Assembly (NCBI GenBank): GCA_030142905.1
Contig: JASJOG010000099.1
Location: 62,001-126,000 of the forward strand
Direction: 5' to 3'
Length of the DNA: 64,000 nt
Origin: Heliopora coerulea
Lineage: Eukaryota; Cnidaria; Anthozoa; Scleralcyonacea; Helioporidae
Shown here: one piece after another, positions 63,708 to 64,000 of the stretch
Numbering within the stretch: the stretch's first letter is position 1
Layout: each line of letters opens with the position of its first letter
Notes under the pieces: generated by a model
What the model saw: only the letters and a program-made list of their open reading frames with translations
What the model was told of the DNA's origin: nothing
The model's database searches: none
Translations under genes and position numbers: made by a program

Positions 63708-64000
63708 ATGAATATCGAGCGAAGTTCAAAACGCAGTCATGGAAGACCAAGAAAATATCCTTTTGGTTCTTTTGTAGGACCAAGACGTGAAAATAGAGGA
63801 AGGCCAGTAACATTACCTCCAGAAAAAAGACAAAATGAACGAATTGTTGTTAGAAATAGAGGAAGACCAAGAAAAAATCAAGAAATTTCTTCATCAATTT
63901 TAGACAAAACAATTACAGAAGAAAAATTACAAGAACCTTTAAGACCAAAAAAAAATTTAAACATTAATTTACTTGAAAGATCAAAACAAAAAGCAAATGA
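63708..64000 (+). CDS. 5' end of an AT-hook viral gene (runs off the window)
   Basis: Open from ATG 63708 to the window edge (97 codons, no stop). Repeated AT-hook-like cores: HGRPRKYPFG near residue 11-20, RGRPV near 30 and RGRPRKN near 53-59, set in an Arg/Lys-rich, Pro-containing chain. AT hooks bind the minor groove of AT-rich DNA, fitting this genome. By position it could be the N-terminus of the Polinton DNA polymerase or another large DNA-binding protein, but no polymerase motif is reached. The leader contains AACATATATAATAAAAGATG, a weaker start-site motif. Confidence 0.6.
   Translation, partial: MNIERSSKRSHGRPRKYPFGSFVGPRRENRGRPVTLPPEKRQNERIVVRNRGRPRKNQEISSSILDKTITEEKLQEPLRPKKNLNINLLERSKQKAN

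Larger units (their letters stand above)
50802..64000. mobile_element. Integrated Polinton/Maverick-type DNA virus (left and central part; continues beyond window)
   Basis: A contiguous run of intronless, tightly spaced, AT-rich genes including a chromodomain DDE integrase, an A32-like packaging ATPase, capsid-protein candidates and fibre-like proteins: the hallmark set of Polintons and Polinton-like viruses of animals. Genes are split into a leftward block (51499-56561) and a rightward block (56583 onward). The left boundary is not fixed; micro-hairpins at 50802-50823 and the inverted repeat at 50646-50752 are the nearest structures. Protein-primed DNA polymerase B and adenain-like protease are not seen in the visible part. 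Three genes carry single stops; the rest are open, suggesting recent integration. Confidence 0.88.

Overview
The window looks like a piece of an AT-rich animal nuclear genome, probably a marine invertebrate and most likely a cnidarian. That assignment is an inference from the element mix: Penelope-like elements (PLEs), CR1-like LINEs, hAT MITEs and a chromodomain-integrase Polinton-type virus. I found no host protein-coding gene I would defend; one possible exon lies at 49959-50182.

From 1 to about 50.4 kb the DNA is repeat-rich and mostly non-coding. The main contents are: a LINE endonuclease relic (6.0-6.9 kb, minus); hexamer satellites (7.7-8.7 kb); a decayed CR1-like LINE (11.8-15.2 kb) interrupted by a hAT MITE with a perfect 8-bp target duplication; a second, almost full-length LINE (ORF1 plus ORF2, 16.86-22.15 kb) with a 5'-truncated relative just upstream; and a dense PLE district (22.6-30.4 kb) set among (TA)n tracts. 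That district holds four different PLE fragments (three flanked by inverted repeats and one by direct repeats), two complete hammerhead ribozymes in a repeated ~220-bp unit, and a duplicated tRNA-derived SINE. From 30 to 50 kb there are scattered microsatellites, a second hAT MITE (35.15-35.49 kb) and three LINE 3' relics on the minus strand (40.8-41.6, 42.9-43.9, 46.9-47.9 kb).

From about 50.8 kb to the window end lies the left and central part of an integrated Polinton/Maverick-type double-stranded DNA virus, truncated by the window edge. A leftward block carries a small hydrophobic-tail protein, the A32/FtsK-HerA-like packaging ATPase, the best candidate major capsid protein, a 487-aa membrane-active protein and a DDE integrase with a C-terminal chromodomain. 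A 21-bp AT-rich spacer separates it from a rightward block: a large structural-protein candidate split by an in-frame stop, a likely minor capsid protein, two tandem phage-tail-fibre-like proteins with C-terminal ConA/LamG-like domains (the second broken by a stop), several small membrane, coiled-coil or DNA-binding proteins, and the AT-hook start of a gene that leaves the window. The type-B DNA polymerase and adenain-like protease expected of a Polinton are not visible and could lie to the right.

Two features of the viral segment stand out. Most genes begin at a motif of the form TATAAA(A)TAAATG, in which an AT-rich promoter-like element is fused to the start codon. A family of tiny palindromes with mostly three-base loops (arm-GAA/AAA/TTC/TTT-arm) is scattered through coding and non-coding viral DNA and just left of it; they encode repeated peptides in frame and supply at least two stop codons. 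Only three viral genes are interrupted, so the integration looks fairly young.
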